DNA of 37,645 nt from an uncultured Bacilli bacterium (GTDB lineage Bacteria; Bacillota_I; Bacilli_A; RF39; UBA660): contig CALVIR010000009.1 in assembly GCA_944331915.1 (NCBI GenBank), positions 1 to 37,645 on the forward strand, given 5' to 3'. Positions 23,069 to 32,772 of the stretch are shown one piece after another. Below the pieces are notes generated by a model. That model was not told where the DNA came from. It was given only the letters and a program-made list of their open reading frames with translations, and made no database searches. A program made the translations under genes and the position numbers. Position 1 is the first letter of the stretch. Every line of letters starts with the position of its first letter.

Positions 23069-25195
23069 ATGACAATAAAAGAATACGCCATTGACATAAA
23101 TAAAAGTATCGATGAGGTCATTAAACATATGGAAAGGCTTTCTATGGATTATAGTGACCTAGAGAGAGTTTTAAGCGATGATGAGATCATTCTTTTAGAT
23201 AATTCCATTCAAGATGAAGAAGACTATGTGGAAGAATCACCTGATGAAGAATTAGTTAAAGATATAGCTTTAGATGAAAAAGCAGAACAAATTGCTTATG
23301 ATAGTAATTTAGATCATGATAATAAAATTAAAGTTACGAAAGTAAAAAATAAAGGCAGTAAAGTTAAAGATAAAAAAGAAGAATTTAGGCAAGAGAGAAA
23401 AAATATTTATAAACATAAAGAAAAGTTACAAAGTAATGAACAAGAAATAGATAAAGATGTAATTCTTTATAAAGAAGGGATGACAGTAGCAGATTTAGCT
23501 TCTAGTTTAGGAGATGGTGTTAATAAACTTATTATGAAATTAATGAGTTTAGGAATCATGGCTACTGCTAATAATTCTTTAAGTTATGATGATGCAGAAC
23601 TTATTGCTTTAGAATATAATAAAACGTTAAAGAAAGAAGAAGCGGTTGATATTTCTAATTTTGAAAATTATGAGATAAAAGATAAAGAAGAAGATTTAGT
23701 TCCAAGACCTCCAGTAGTTACAATTATGGGACATGTTGATCATGGTAAAACTACTCTTTTGGATGCTATTAGAAAAACTAATGTAGCTAGTGGAGAAGCC
23801 GGAGGTATTACACAAGCGATTGGGGCTTATCAAGTAGAGGTTAAAGATAAAAAGATAACTTTTATTGATACACCAGGACATGCTGCATTTACAGAAATGA
23901 GGGCAAGAGGTGCTAGTGTTACTGATATAGTTATTATTATTGTCGCTGCTGATGATGGAGTTATGCCACAAACTAAGGAAGCAATTGATCATGCTAAAGC
24001 GGCAAAAGTACCAATTATCGTTTGTATTAATAAAATAGATAAACCAGAAGCTAATATAGAAAGAACAATGACAGGACTTGTAGAAGCTGGTCTTACGCCA
24101 GAAGAATGGGGAGGAGACGTAATTGTTAGTAAGATTTCTGCTGTAACAGGAGAAGGTATTGAAGAGTTATTAGATAATATTCTTTTAGTAGCAGAGATGA
24201 GTGAGTTAAAAGCTAATCCTAATCGTTATGCAACAGGAGTTGTACTTGAAAGTAAGATGGATAAACATGTAGGTCCGATTGCTACTTTATTAATTCAAAA
24301 TGGAACTTTAAGGTTAGGAGACCCTATTGTTGTAGGAACAAGTTTTGGTAAAGTTAGAACGCTTAAAAATGATTTAGGTAAAGATATTGTGGAAGCGCCA
24401 CCTTCAATGCCAGTTTCTATTACAGGTTTATCGACAGTTCCTGATGCTTCATCTAAATTTATGGCTTTTGAAACTGAAAAACAAGCGAAACAGATTGCTC
24501 ATGATAGAGAACTTAGAGAGAAAGCTGCAGATACAAATAGAACAGGTATGAGTCTTGATGAGTTATTTGGACAAATTAATGAAGGTCTTAAAGAAATTAA
24601 TATTGTCTTAAAGACTGATGTTAATGGTAGTTTGGAAGCAGTTAGAAGTTCTTTAGAGAAAATAGATGTTGAAGGAGTTAAAATTAATATTATTAGAGGA
24701 GCAGTTGGAGCTATTACAGAAAGTGATATTGTACTAGCACAAGCATCTAATGCGATTATTATTGGTTTTAACGTTAGAGGTAATAGTAAAGTTCTTGATT
24801 TAGCGAAAGAATATGGAGTAGAAATAAGATTATACGATATTATCTATAAAGTAGTTGAAGATATGGAAAATGCAATGAAAGGCATGCTTGAACCTGTTTA
24901 TGAGGAAGAGATAACAGGAACAGTTGAGGTTAGACAACTATTTAAATTCTCTAAAGTAGGAATGATAGCAGGTTGTCATGTTTTATCTGGGGTTGTAAAA
25001 ATAAATGATAAAGCTAGAGTAGTTAGAGATGGTATTGTTATCTATAATGGGGCAATTAAATCTTTACAACATGAAAAAGATACAGTTAAAGAAATAACTA
25101 AAGATCACGATTGTGGTCTAACGTTAGAGAATTTTCAAGATTATAAAGAAAATGATTTAATTGAGGTTTATAAATTAGTAGAGATAAAAAGATAA
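23069..25195 (+). CDS. infB: Translation initiation factor IF-2
   Basis: IF-2 is the GTPase that delivers initiator fMet-tRNA and joins the ribosomal subunits. Two helical N-terminal modules precede the G domain. G1 is '[14 protein letters not shown]' (about residue 220), G3 '[10 protein letters not shown]', G4 'CINKIDKPE'. Beta-barrel domain 2, domain 3 ('[20 protein letters not shown]') and the fMet-tRNA-binding C-terminal domain ('[13 protein letters not shown]') follow. The start is ATG 23069, six bases after AAGAGGTG; GTG 23060 lies within that site. The N-terminus is short for the family. A terminator overlaps the stop and closes the operon. Confidence 0.97.
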   Translation: MTIKEYAIDINKSIDEVIKHMERLSMDYSDLERVLSDDEIILLDNSIQDEEDYVEESPDEELVKDIALDEKAEQIAYDSNLDHDNKIKVTKVKNKGSKVKDKKEEFRQERKNIYKHKEKLQSNEQEIDKDVILYKEGMTVADLASSLGDGVNKLIMKLMSLGIMATANNSLSYDDAELIALEYNKTLKKEEAVDISNFENYEIKDKEEDLVPRPPVVTIMGHVDHGKTTLLDAIRKTNVASGEAGGITQAIGAYQVEVKDKKITFIDTPGHAAFTEMRARGASVTDIVIIIVAADDGVMPQTKEAIDHAKAAKVPIIVCINKIDKPEANIERTMTGLVEAGLTPEEWGGDVIVSKISAVTGEGIEELLDNILLVAEMSELKANPNRYATGVVLESKMDKHVGPIATLLIQNGTLRLGDPIVVGTSFGKVRTLKNDLGKDIVEAPPSMPVSITGLSTVPDASSKFMAFETEKQAKQIAHDRELREKAADTNRTGMSLDELFGQINEGLKEINIVLKTDVNGSLEAVRSSLEKIDVEGVKINIIRGAVGAITESDIVLAQASNAIIIGFNVRGNSKVLDLAKEYGVEIRLYDIIYKVVEDMENAMKGMLEPVYEEEITGTVEVRQLFKFSKVGMIAGCHVLSGVVKINDKARVVRDGIVIYNGAIKSLQHEKDTVKEITKDHDCGLTLENFQDYKENDLIEVYKLVEIKR

Positions 25196-25217
25196 GAAGG
25201 CTTAGGCTTTCTTTTTA
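25194..25217 (+). terminator. Terminator after infB
   Basis: AAGAAGGC (25194-25201) pairs with GCTTTCTT (25206-25213, one G-T) around a TTAG loop, followed by T's. Confidence 0.7.
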
Positions 25218-25253
25218 TATATAAGGAAAGTGTGTTTAAAATTCAAAAAGTCA

Positions 25254-25376
25254 TTGACAAACATTTGTTTTGTATGATAAGCTTTGGTTGGTGATAGATA
25301 TTTAGGTGATTTCTTTAATAGGATTAGGGTGGAGTTTTAAGTTTTATTCTATCACACTAGGTCTTTACTAGGAGGT
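25254..25376 (+). promoter_or_regulatory. Promoter-like element and structured leader of sbcDC
   Basis: TTGACA (25254-25259) and TATGAT (25273-25278) are separated by only 13 bases, so the promoter is doubtful. Downstream, GTGATAGA (25291-25298) can pair perfectly with TCTATCAC (25348-25355) across 49 bases, and CTAG (25357-25360) with CTAG (25368-25371) immediately before the AGGAGG of sbcD. The leader is G-rich on one side (GGATTAGGGTGGAG). No known riboswitch class is recognised. Confidence 0.4.
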
Positions 25377-25380
25377 ACTC

Positions 25381-26499
25381 ATGAAAATATTACATACAAG
25401 TGATTTGCATTTAGGCAAAAATTTATTAGAAGAATCACTTTATGAAGACCAAAAAGAAATGTTACAACAGTTAATTAATATTGTTATTAATAAACAAATT
25501 GATGTTTTAATAATACCAGGAGATATTTATGATAAAAGTATTCCATCAACGGATGCAGTTAACTTGTTTAATAATTTTTTAGAAGCTTTAACAACTTTAA
25601 AAGTCGATGTTTTAATAATAAGTGGTAATCATGATTCTAGAGATAGATTATCATTTGGTTCTAATATCTTTAATAAGTTAAATATTCATATTGTTACAGA
25701 TTATAGGGGAGAAATATATAAGTTTTATAAAGATGATGTTGTTTTTTATATGTTACCTTTTATTAAACCATTTCATCTTAAACATATTGTTGCTGAAGAA
25801 ACATATGAAAAAATTACAAGTTCTAATGAAATGATGAAATGGATTCTTGCTAGAGAAAAGATTGATAAAAGTAAAAAGAATATTTTGTTAGCTCATCAAT
25901 TTGTTATAAATAAAGGGGAAGATATAGATTTTTCTCTTTCAGAAAGTGCTACTAATGTAGGGACAATTGATGCGATTGATGTTAATTTGTTAGATGATTT
26001 TGATTATGTAGCTTTAGGGCATCTTCATCGACCTCAAAAGATTAAAAGGGATACTATAAGGTATTCAGGGACACCATTAAAGTATTCTTTTAGTGAAGCA
26101 AGTGATAATAAGAGTATGGTTATTATAGATACAAGTGATATGAGTTTAGAGTTTCTTCCTGTTGCTCCTTTAAGAAAACTTAGAGTTATTACAGGTACTT
26201 TTGATAGTGTTATGAAAATGGAAGCAAGTGATGATCTTATTAAAGTGGTTTTAGAAGATGATACGCTTTTAGTTTCTCCTATGGATGAGATTAAAAAGAG
26301 ATTTCCTAATGCTTTATCTTTAAGTTTTGCTAGTAAAAATAATTCTACTTTAGATGATATAAATAATATTGATATTAGTAAAGAAGCCTCTCCTTTAGAG
26401 TTATTTAATGAATTTTTTAAGTTACAACACGATAGGACTCTTACAGATGATGAACAAAAATATTTAGAAACTTTGATTAATAATTTGGAGGAAGAGTAA
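25381..26499 (+). CDS. sbcD: Nuclease SbcD (Mre11 family)
   Basis: SbcD is the nuclease subunit of SbcCD, which cuts hairpins and processes DNA ends during repair. All metallophosphoesterase motifs are present in order: 'DLHLGKNL', 'IPGDIYDKS', 'ISGNHDSRDR', 'LLAHQF' and 'ALGHLHRPQ'. The 372-residue length is normal. AGGAGG stands just before the ATG. One base separates its stop from sbcC, so they form an operon. The pair lies between infB and rbfA, an unusual place for it. Confidence 0.96.
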   Translation: MKILHTSDLHLGKNLLEESLYEDQKEMLQQLINIVINKQIDVLIIPGDIYDKSIPSTDAVNLFNNFLEALTTLKVDVLIISGNHDSRDRLSFGSNIFNKLNIHIVTDYRGEIYKFYKDDVVFYMLPFIKPFHLKHIVAEETYEKITSSNEMMKWILAREKIDKSKKNILLAHQFVINKGEDIDFSLSESATNVGTIDAIDVNLLDDFDYVALGHLHRPQKIKRDTIRYSGTPLKYSFSEASDNKSMVIIDTSDMSLEFLPVAPLRKLRVITGTFDSVMKMEASDDLIKVVLEDDTLLVSPMDEIKKRFPNALSLSFASKNNSTLDDINNIDISKEASPLELFNEFFKLQHDRTLTDDEQKYLETLINNLEEE

Positions 26500-26500
26500 G

Positions 26501-29071
26501 ATGAGATTAAAGAAATTGACTATGCAAGCTTTTGGACCTTTTAAAGATAAAGTAGAGATTGATTTTGAACAAGCAAAAATTGACCAGGGCTTACTATTAA
26601 TAACTGGTGATACAGGGGCAGGGAAAACAACAATTTTTGATGCTATTTGTTATGCTTTATATGGGGAGTCATCAGGAACAACGAGAAAAGCTAATTCTCT
26701 TAGGAGTGATTTTTCTTCTTCTGATACGGAAACATATGTAAAGTTAGAGTTTTACCATAATAATAAACTATATACTGTTAGAAGAAGCCCTGAATATATG
26801 CGAAAGAGTAAAAGAGGTAATGGGGAAACCAAGCAGCCAGCGACCGCAGAATTTGAAATTAATGGTCGGATGGAGACTAAAACAAATGCTGTGACTAAAG
26901 AGATTGAATCCTTAATTGGACTTGATTTTAAACAATTTAGACAAGTAGCGATGTTATCACAAGGAGAATTTACCAAGTTTCTATTAGCATCAGCAGAAGA
27001 GAAAACATCAATATTTAGAAAGATATTTAATACCAATATTTATAGTGATATTACTTTAAAATTAAAAGATGATTTGGCTTTAAAAGAGTTAAAATATAAA
27101 CGAACTAAAGAAGAGATAGAAAAAGAGAAAAATAAAATAACAGACTTTGATCTTTCTAATCTAACTAACGAGGAATTAATTAAGTATTTAGAAGAGAAAA
27201 TTATTAGTGATACAAAAACGTTAGAGGAAAAGAAAAAAGTAGTAGCTAAATTAAACGAAGAAATAACAACAAAGAAAGTAGAATTAGAGAAAATAGAGGA
27301 GACAAATAAAAAAATAAAGGAGCTTGAAAATAGTAAAGAAAGTTTACAAGCATTATTAAATAATAATAAGATGATTGAAGGAGAGAAAGAGATTCTTGAT
27401 TATAATCTTCATAAAGCTCCAAAGATAAGTAATTTACTAAACTTAATTAATAAAGAAGAGAATAATATTAAAGATACTACAAAGAGTCTTAATGAAAGCA
27501 AGGAAAAATTAACTGCTTTGAAACTTTTATATGACAAAAATAAAAAAACTTATGATGATTTAGATAAATATAGTGATAGAGTAACAGAGATAAATAAGGA
27601 AATTGTTAGTACAAAAGAACAGCTAAAAAATTTAACGAAGTTTAAAGAGTTAAATAACTACTTAATAGAAAATGAGACTAAATTAAAAGAAATATTAGAT
27701 CAAGAAGCTTTAGAACATAATAAATATGATTACTTAAGTAGAAATTATTACTTGAATGAAGCTTTTATCTTAGCGGAAACTTTAGAGGAAAATACACCAT
27801 GTCCTGTTTGTGGTTCTTATATTCATCCAAATAAAGCTGAGAAAAATGATTATAGTGTTACAAAAGAAGATTTAGAAAAGCAGAATGAGCTTCTTAATAA
27901 GATTATTGATGCTAGAAAAACTTATGAATCTAAAATCGAGTCTTTAAAACAAAATATTAAAGAATTAAATTTAGATAGTAATACTAATGGGGATACAGCT
28001 ATTAAAGAGTTAGATCTTTTACTTGATAAGTTAAATAATAAGTTAAAAGAGATAAAAGATAACTATAATAAACTATTGAAGGAAAAAACAGATTTGACGA
28101 CTAATATAAGTAAAGTTGAAAAAGAGATTGAACTATATAATAATACGATTATTAAAGCTAATACTGATTTAGAAAAATATAATAAAGACTTGAAGCAATT
28201 ATATTTAGAGTTAAATACCTCACACGATGATTTTATGAAGAAGAAGATAACACAATCTGAATTAAATACCTTAAGTGCGAAAATTAAAACATATGACACT
28301 GAGTATAATAAATATGTGACAACAATTGATTTATATACTAAAGAGGTAGGAACTAAGAAAATAGTAAATATAGATGATAAAATAGAAGAGTTAAATAAAA
28401 ATATTTCTTCTTATGAATTATTAAATAGTGAATATAATGACTATTATGTTATCTTAAAGAAAGAACAAGAGGTTTTAACTAATATAAAAATTTATATTAA
28501 TAACGTAGAAAAAGAAGAGAAAGAGTATTTAATGGTTAAACTGTTAAGTGATACTGCTAATGCAAAATTAATTGGTAAACAAAGAATTACGTTTGAAAAC
28601 TATGTTCAGTCCTATTATTTAAATAATGTTTTAATTGAAGCGAATAAAAGATTAATAAAAATGACTGATGGAAGATATGATCTAAGAAAAAAAGAGGTTT
28701 CTAGTTCTTTAACCGAGAAAATGGGATTAGAGTTTTCTATCTTTGATTCTTATACAGGTAAAGAAAGAGAGGTCTCATCTTTATCAGGAGGAGAAAAGTT
28801 TAAAGCGGCTTTAGCCCTAGCTTTAGGTTTAAGTGATGTTATAAGTATGTTTGCAGGAGGAATTAAAATTGATGCTCTCTTTATTGATGAAGGCTTTGGT
28901 TCTTTAGATCAAGAGTCATTAAATCAAGCTTTAAATACACTATCAGATTTAGTAGATGATGATAAACTAGTGGGTATTATTTCTCATGTATCGGAGTTAA
29001 TATCTAGAATAGATAAGAAAATTGTCGTTAAAAAGAATAGTAATGGTAGTTATATTCAAATTGAAAGTTAG
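26501..29071 (+). CDS. sbcC: ATPase SbcC (Rad50 family)
   Basis: SbcC is the SMC-like ATPase partner of SbcD. Walker A 'GDTGAGKTTIFDAICYALYG' is near residue 37. The zinc hook CPVC at 434-437 ('NTPCPVCGSYIHP') sits between two coiled coils. Signature 'LSGGEKFKAALALALGLSD' and Walker B 'ALFIDEGFGSLDQE' are C-terminal. At 856 residues the arms are shorter than in E. coli (1048) but all functional parts are kept. The ribosome site GGAGGAAGAG is inside the end of sbcD, giving coupling. Confidence 0.96.
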   Translation: MRLKKLTMQAFGPFKDKVEIDFEQAKIDQGLLLITGDTGAGKTTIFDAICYALYGESSGTTRKANSLRSDFSSSDTETYVKLEFYHNNKLYTVRRSPEYMRKSKRGNGETKQPATAEFEINGRMETKTNAVTKEIESLIGLDFKQFRQVAMLSQGEFTKFLLASAEEKTSIFRKIFNTNIYSDITLKLKDDLALKELKYKRTKEEIEKEKNKITDFDLSNLTNEELIKYLEEKIISDTKTLEEKKKVVAKLNEEITTKKVELEKIEETNKKIKELENSKESLQALLNNNKMIEGEKEILDYNLHKAPKISNLLNLINKEENNIKDTTKSLNESKEKLTALKLLYDKNKKTYDDLDKYSDRVTEINKEIVSTKEQLKNLTKFKELNNYLIENETKLKEILDQEALEHNKYDYLSRNYYLNEAFILAETLEENTPCPVCGSYIHPNKAEKNDYSVTKEDLEKQNELLNKIIDARKTYESKIESLKQNIKELNLDSNTNGDTAIKELDLLLDKLNNKLKEIKDNYNKLLKEKTDLTTNISKVEKEIELYNNTIIKANTDLEKYNKDLKQLYLELNTSHDDFMKKKITQSELNTLSAKIKTYDTEYNKYVTTIDLYTKEVGTKKIVNIDDKIEELNKNISSYELLNSEYNDYYVILKKEQEVLTNIKIYINNVEKEEKEYLMVKLLSDTANAKLIGKQRITFENYVQSYYLNNVLIEANKRLIKMTDGRYDLRKKEVSSSLTEKMGLEFSIFDSYTGKEREVSSLSGGEKFKAALALALGLSDVISMFAGGIKIDALFIDEGFGSLDQESLNQALNTLSDLVDDDKLVGIISHVSELISRIDKKIVVKKNSNGSYIQIES

Positions 29072-29107
29072 AAAATATAATTAAAGTGTGAATTTAAGGA
29101 GGAAAAT

Positions 29108-30043
29108 ATGTCACAATATTGTTCAAGATTAAATATAAGAATAAAAGAGAAAGAAACATGGCAAAAATTACAGAAAGTCAATTTTGAAAAGTATGGAATA
29201 TCACAAAAATTTATTGATGATTTTGCAGAAGACTATGTTATTGATAGTGATTGGTCTTGTGGTGAAAGCTCACTATATAGTTTGGTCAATTCTATTGTAA
29301 ATACTGTAGGACAAGATATAATAGTTGTTGCAGATACCACAAATATAGATTCTGATGTTTATAATTATTGTGTGTATTATATTGGAGGTAATGTAAAAGA
29401 TAGATACTTTACTGATGACTCACCTAAAGCAAATATGTTTTTTGAAACCAATATAAATAAAATAGAGGCTTGGCTTAAATATGGTGGTTTTAGAATATAT
29501 GATAAAGAGTTAGACTTGCTTCATTCCTATGGTTATATGAAAGATATTGAAAAGAAAGAAAAGTCTTTAGAAAATAAAATTTTATCTAATAATATAGATC
29601 ATAAACCTAAATACATATCTAAAATAAATATTTTAGTTCCAGATTTAGATGAATGGAAAGGATTACCTAAAAACTTTTTTAAACAGAATGGGTTTCAATA
29701 TTGTTTTGATATTGCTGATGCAAAAGAATTCTTTAAAAATTATAATAAAAAAAGTTTATGTATCGAAAATGGCTTTGAAATTGATCCCAAGAAAATGATG
29801 TGGTTTTGCCTTCGTTCTGTTTGTATAGATTCTATTATATTAATAGAAACTCGTAAGAATACCAAATCTTCTAAAACTGAATGTTATTGCAGCTTTCCAT
29901 ATCCTAATAAAGCCACTCATACAGTTTTTGATAAACCCTTAAAAGCAAATATCTCCGAGGTTGAAAAATGGTTAAAAGAAGCGAAAGTTAGAATGACTCC
30001 AAATAAGAAAAAAATTTTAGAACAGTGTTTAGAAGAAATATAA
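29108..30043 (+). CDS. Unknown protein with internal tandem duplication
   Basis: This 311-residue protein is not recognised. Its two halves align with each other. About 5-135 has 'TWQKLQKVNFEKYGI', 'CGESSLYSLVNSIV', 'FETNINKIEAWLKYGGFRI'. About 170-305 has 'EWKGLPKNFFKQNGF', 'FCLRSVCIDSIILIE', 'KANISEVEKWLKEAKVRM'. A lysine-rich linker joins them. It has no membrane segment or signal, and is likely cytoplasmic. It follows sbcC by 36 bases with an AAGGAGG site and could be co-transcribed. Cysteines are frequent but not in a clear metal-binding pattern. Confidence 0.6.
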   Translation: MSQYCSRLNIRIKEKETWQKLQKVNFEKYGISQKFIDDFAEDYVIDSDWSCGESSLYSLVNSIVNTVGQDIIVVADTTNIDSDVYNYCVYYIGGNVKDRYFTDDSPKANMFFETNINKIEAWLKYGGFRIYDKELDLLHSYGYMKDIEKKEKSLENKILSNNIDHKPKYISKINILVPDLDEWKGLPKNFFKQNGFQYCFDIADAKEFFKNYNKKSLCIENGFEIDPKKMMWFCLRSVCIDSIILIETRKNTKSSKTECYCSFPYPNKATHTVFDKPLKANISEVEKWLKEAKVRMTPNKKKILEQCLEEI

Positions 30044-30112
30044 CATAAAAAAATATCTATTAAGTAATTAAAATATATGTTAAGATAAATTAATAAAGAA
30101 AGGTGTGAGATT

Positions 30113-30457
30113 ATGGCTAATATTAAAATAGAAAGAATAAATCATATGATTATGGAAGAGGTTAGTAAAATATTAATGTTAGAAATTAAAGATGAGGATA
30201 TTAAATTTGTTACTGTTACTGATTGTGATACTGCCGCTGATTTAAGTGTGGCCAAAATATATGTAACAATATTAGATAAAGATAATAAAGATGAGATTTT
30301 GGCTTCATTAAATAAAGCTAGTAGTTTTATAAGAGGAGAGTTAGCTAAGAGAATTGAAATTAGACATACACCAGAGTTAAAGTTTCTTTATGATAATTCT
30401 ATTGCTTATGGAGAACATATTGATGAGGTTATTGAACGGATTAATGAGGAAAAATGA
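30113..30457 (+). CDS. rbfA: Ribosome-binding factor A
   Basis: RbfA binds the 30S precursor and assists 16S rRNA 5'-end maturation. The 114 residues show the KH-like fold: 'RINHMIMEEVSKILMLEIKD', 'VTVTDCDTAADLSVAKIYV', 'LAKRIEIRHTPELKFLYDNS'. The normal ylxP-rbfA-truB order is recognisable, except that sbcDC and an unknown gene come before. TGA 30455-30457 overlaps ATG 30454 of the next gene, a tight ATGA coupling, and is the only TGA used as a normal stop in the window. Confidence 0.95.
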   Translation: MANIKIERINHMIMEEVSKILMLEIKDEDIKFVTVTDCDTAADLSVAKIYVTILDKDNKDEILASLNKASSFIRGELAKRIEIRHTPELKFLYDNSIAYGEHIDEVIERINEEK

Positions 30458-31857
30458 ATTATAAAATAGTAGTTAATAAAAATAATCCTTATCAAGAATC
30501 TTTAATGCAAAATAGAAAATTAAAAAGAATTGTTACAGAGTTTAAAGAAGAATTTTACTTAGAAAGTAAAACTTTGAAAGCTTATTTAGAGTTAAAAAAA
30601 GCTTTAGAAGAAATAAATATTATTATTGCTCTTGTTAGTGGTTATAGGAGTGTAGAAGAACAAGCAGAGCTCAGATTAGAATATGAGCAAAAGTATGGTC
30701 TTGCTTATACTAATAATTATGTAGCATTTCCTTCATTTAGTGAACATCATACAGGTCTATGTTTTGATATTTCTTTAGTTATAGATGGTAAAATTAGTGA
30801 AGAAAATACTTTAACTACGAGGGAAGAAGATATCTATAAAAAAATACATCCACTATTGAGTTCATTTGGTCTAATTTTAAGATATCCTAAAAACAAAGAA
30901 GAAATTACGGGCTATAGTTATGAGGCTTGGCATTTTCGTTATGTCGGAATAAAGACAGCTCATATTATTATGGATAATAATTTAACTTTAGAAGAGTATG
31001 ATAGACTTTATAATAAATCTGGGGTTTTAATCATTAACAAACCACCGATGTTAACCTCTCGCGATGTTGTCAATAAGATAAGTGATATATTTGATACTAG
31101 GAAAGTTGGACATAACGGGACACTTGATCCTTTAGCAGAAGGAGTTCTTGTTGTTACTATTAATAAAGCGACGAAAATTAATGAATTATTGACTAGTACA
31201 GAAAAAGAATATATTGCAACAGTTAAAATGGGAGTCGAGACAGATACATTAGATATAATGGGAAAAGTTCTTGCTACTAGTAATCTAAGGTCCACGAAAG
31301 ATGAATTAGAAAATCTATTTCAAAAATTTCCAAGAGAGTATTTTCAAGAGGTACCCAAATATTCTGCTGTTAAAATAGAAGGAAAAAAGTTATATGAATA
31401 TGCTAGAGAAAATAAAGAGATAGAATTACCAAAGAGATTAGTTACTATAAAAGAGTTAGAATTATTAGATTTTAAGGAAGATACTTTTACTTTTAGAACG
31501 GTAGTATCTAAGGGAACTTATATTAGAAGCCTTATTAATGATATTGGAGAAATTCTTGCTGTACCTTGTACGATGGAAAAACTGATTAGAACAAGACAAG
31601 GTAATTTTAGTATTAAAGAAGCGATAGAACTTGATGATGTTAAGATAAATAGTAAGTTAATACCTATTGCTGAAGCTTTAAATATACCAGTTAAAGAGGT
31701 TTTAAAAGAAGATAGTAAATTAATAAAAAATGGTGGGGTAATTAGTAATAAATATCAAATAAAAGATAGAGTATTATTTAAAGAACATGATAAAATGCTA
31801 GCTATTTATCAAGTCTCTCCTAATAATAAATTAGAATGCTTTAAAATGTTAACATAA
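30454..31857 (+). CDS. Fusion of an M15 (VanY-type) peptidase with tRNA pseudouridine synthase TruB
   Basis: Residues about 1-188 match peptidase M15B (D,D-/L,D-carboxypeptidase). 'VSGYRSVEEQ' is followed by S96-x-H98-x-x-G101-x-C-x-D105 and 'EAWHFRYVG' with E157 and H160, so the zinc ligands and catalytic glutamate are present. Residues about 189-467 are TruB, which makes pseudouridine 55 in tRNA: 'GVLIINKPPMLTSRDVV' and the catalytic D225 in 'GHNGTLDPLAEGVL'. The join ('LYNKSGVLIINKPP') has no start codon or ribosome site, so TruB can only be made as part of the fusion. No signal peptide is seen, so both halves should be cytoplasmic. Coupled to rbfA by ATGA overlap. Confidence 0.9.
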   Translation: MNYKIVVNKNNPYQESLMQNRKLKRIVTEFKEEFYLESKTLKAYLELKKALEEINIIIALVSGYRSVEEQAELRLEYEQKYGLAYTNNYVAFPSFSEHHTGLCFDISLVIDGKISEENTLTTREEDIYKKIHPLLSSFGLILRYPKNKEEITGYSYEAWHFRYVGIKTAHIIMDNNLTLEEYDRLYNKSGVLIINKPPMLTSRDVVNKISDIFDTRKVGHNGTLDPLAEGVLVVTINKATKINELLTSTEKEYIATVKMGVETDTLDIMGKVLATSNLRSTKDELENLFQKFPREYFQEVPKYSAVKIEGKKLYEYARENKEIELPKRLVTIKELELLDFKEDTFTFRTVVSKGTYIRSLINDIGEILAVPCTMEKLIRTRQGNFSIKEAIELDDVKINSKLIPIAEALNIPVKEVLKEDSKLIKNGGVISNKYQIKDRVLFKEHDKMLAIYQVSPNNKLECFKMLT

Positions 31858-31874
31858 TTTAGGGAGGTTTAAAA

Positions 31875-32636
31875 GTGCATAAAAAAGAAGAACTACAAGA
31901 AACATTGAAAATGTATAAAGGAATATTAATTAATCCTATTGCAGATTATTTAAATTCTCTATTAGAATTAGAGTTTTCGGTTGTAAGAGATTATATTGAT
32001 GATACTAATAGAAATGTTTTAGCTAATTTAGATATATATAAAAGAATTGCTCAATATAACATTTATACGAGAGCTTTAAATATAATTGGAGATAGTGGAT
32101 TGAGTTATAAGAAGGAAGAGGAAAATACTAATTTAAGTGTCATTGCTTCCTTAAAATTTGAAAATATTAAACTGTTTGCTTTTGATTATAGTAATGGCTT
32201 AAATAATTCTTCTATTATTCAAGAAGAAATTGTGACTGAAAGAATAGGTGATATCTTTTTGTATCAGACTTTGGAAGATGGAAAATTTAGAGAAGAAAAA
32301 TTAGAAAAAGTAATGTATAAGCTAGAAAGTTTAGGTAATGCTAAAAATCCATATAAATCAAACCCATATATTTATGAAGGGCCAGCTTCTTACTGGGAGA
32401 TAAAAAGAGAACGAGAAATAAGAAAATATGAAACATTACGGAAAGAACTTGAACGGTGGAAAGAACTAAGTGATGATGAGAAAAGAGAAATAGAAATAAC
32501 AAATAAAGTTTATGAGATGTTATTAGAAGATTATGGCTTGACTAATAATTCTAAAGATGAAGAAATTAGTGAAGATATGAAACTAGTCAAAAAAATGCCA
32601 AATTTAAATGTTATTACTAAGATTAACCGCATGTAA
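31875..32636 (+). CDS. Unknown cytoplasmic protein
   Basis: This 253-residue protein is not recognised. It is charged, largely helical, with no membrane segment. The C-terminal third has a strong amphipathic lysine/glutamate helix ('EIKREREIRKYETLRKELER'). GTG 31875 is the start, with GGGAGG at 31862-31867. It occupies the place where ribF is usual downstream of truB, but shows no ribF motifs. Its position between truB and rpsO may mean only that it rides on the operon. Confidence 0.55.
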   Translation: MHKKEELQETLKMYKGILINPIADYLNSLLELEFSVVRDYIDDTNRNVLANLDIYKRIAQYNIYTRALNIIGDSGLSYKKEEENTNLSVIASLKFENIKLFAFDYSNGLNNSSIIQEEIVTERIGDIFLYQTLEDGKFREEKLEKVMYKLESLGNAKNPYKSNPYIYEGPASYWEIKREREIRKYETLRKELERWKELSDDEKREIEITNKVYEMLLEDYGLTNNSKDEEISEDMKLVKKMPNLNVITKINRM

Positions 32637-32652
32637 AAAAGCGAGAAATTTA

Positions 32653-32681
32653 TAGACAAAATAATAATTTTATAGTATAGT
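32653..32681 (+). promoter_or_regulatory. Sigma-A promoter for rpsO
   Basis: TAGACA (32653-32658), a 17-base spacer and TATAGT (32676-32681). Confidence 0.65.
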
Positions 32682-32690
32682 AGTAACGTT

Positions 32691-32743
32691 ACCAATTCTT
32701 AGTGAGAGGAGTTCTTCCTTACACCTTTTACCAAGAATTAGGT
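32691..32743 (+). promoter_or_regulatory. Structured rpsO leader (S15 autoregulation candidate)
   Basis: ACCAATTCTT (32691-32700) pairs with AAGAATTAGGT (32733-32743, one bulged base), enclosing GTGAGAGGA (32702-32710) with TCCTTACAC (32716-32724, internal mismatches). The helix stack starts soon after the predicted transcription start and ends about 20 bases before the ribosome site. In other bacteria S15 binds such leaders to control its own synthesis; that role is inferred here. Confidence 0.65.
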
Positions 32744-32772
32744 GGATTAAAAATAAGAAAGGAAGATTTAAA

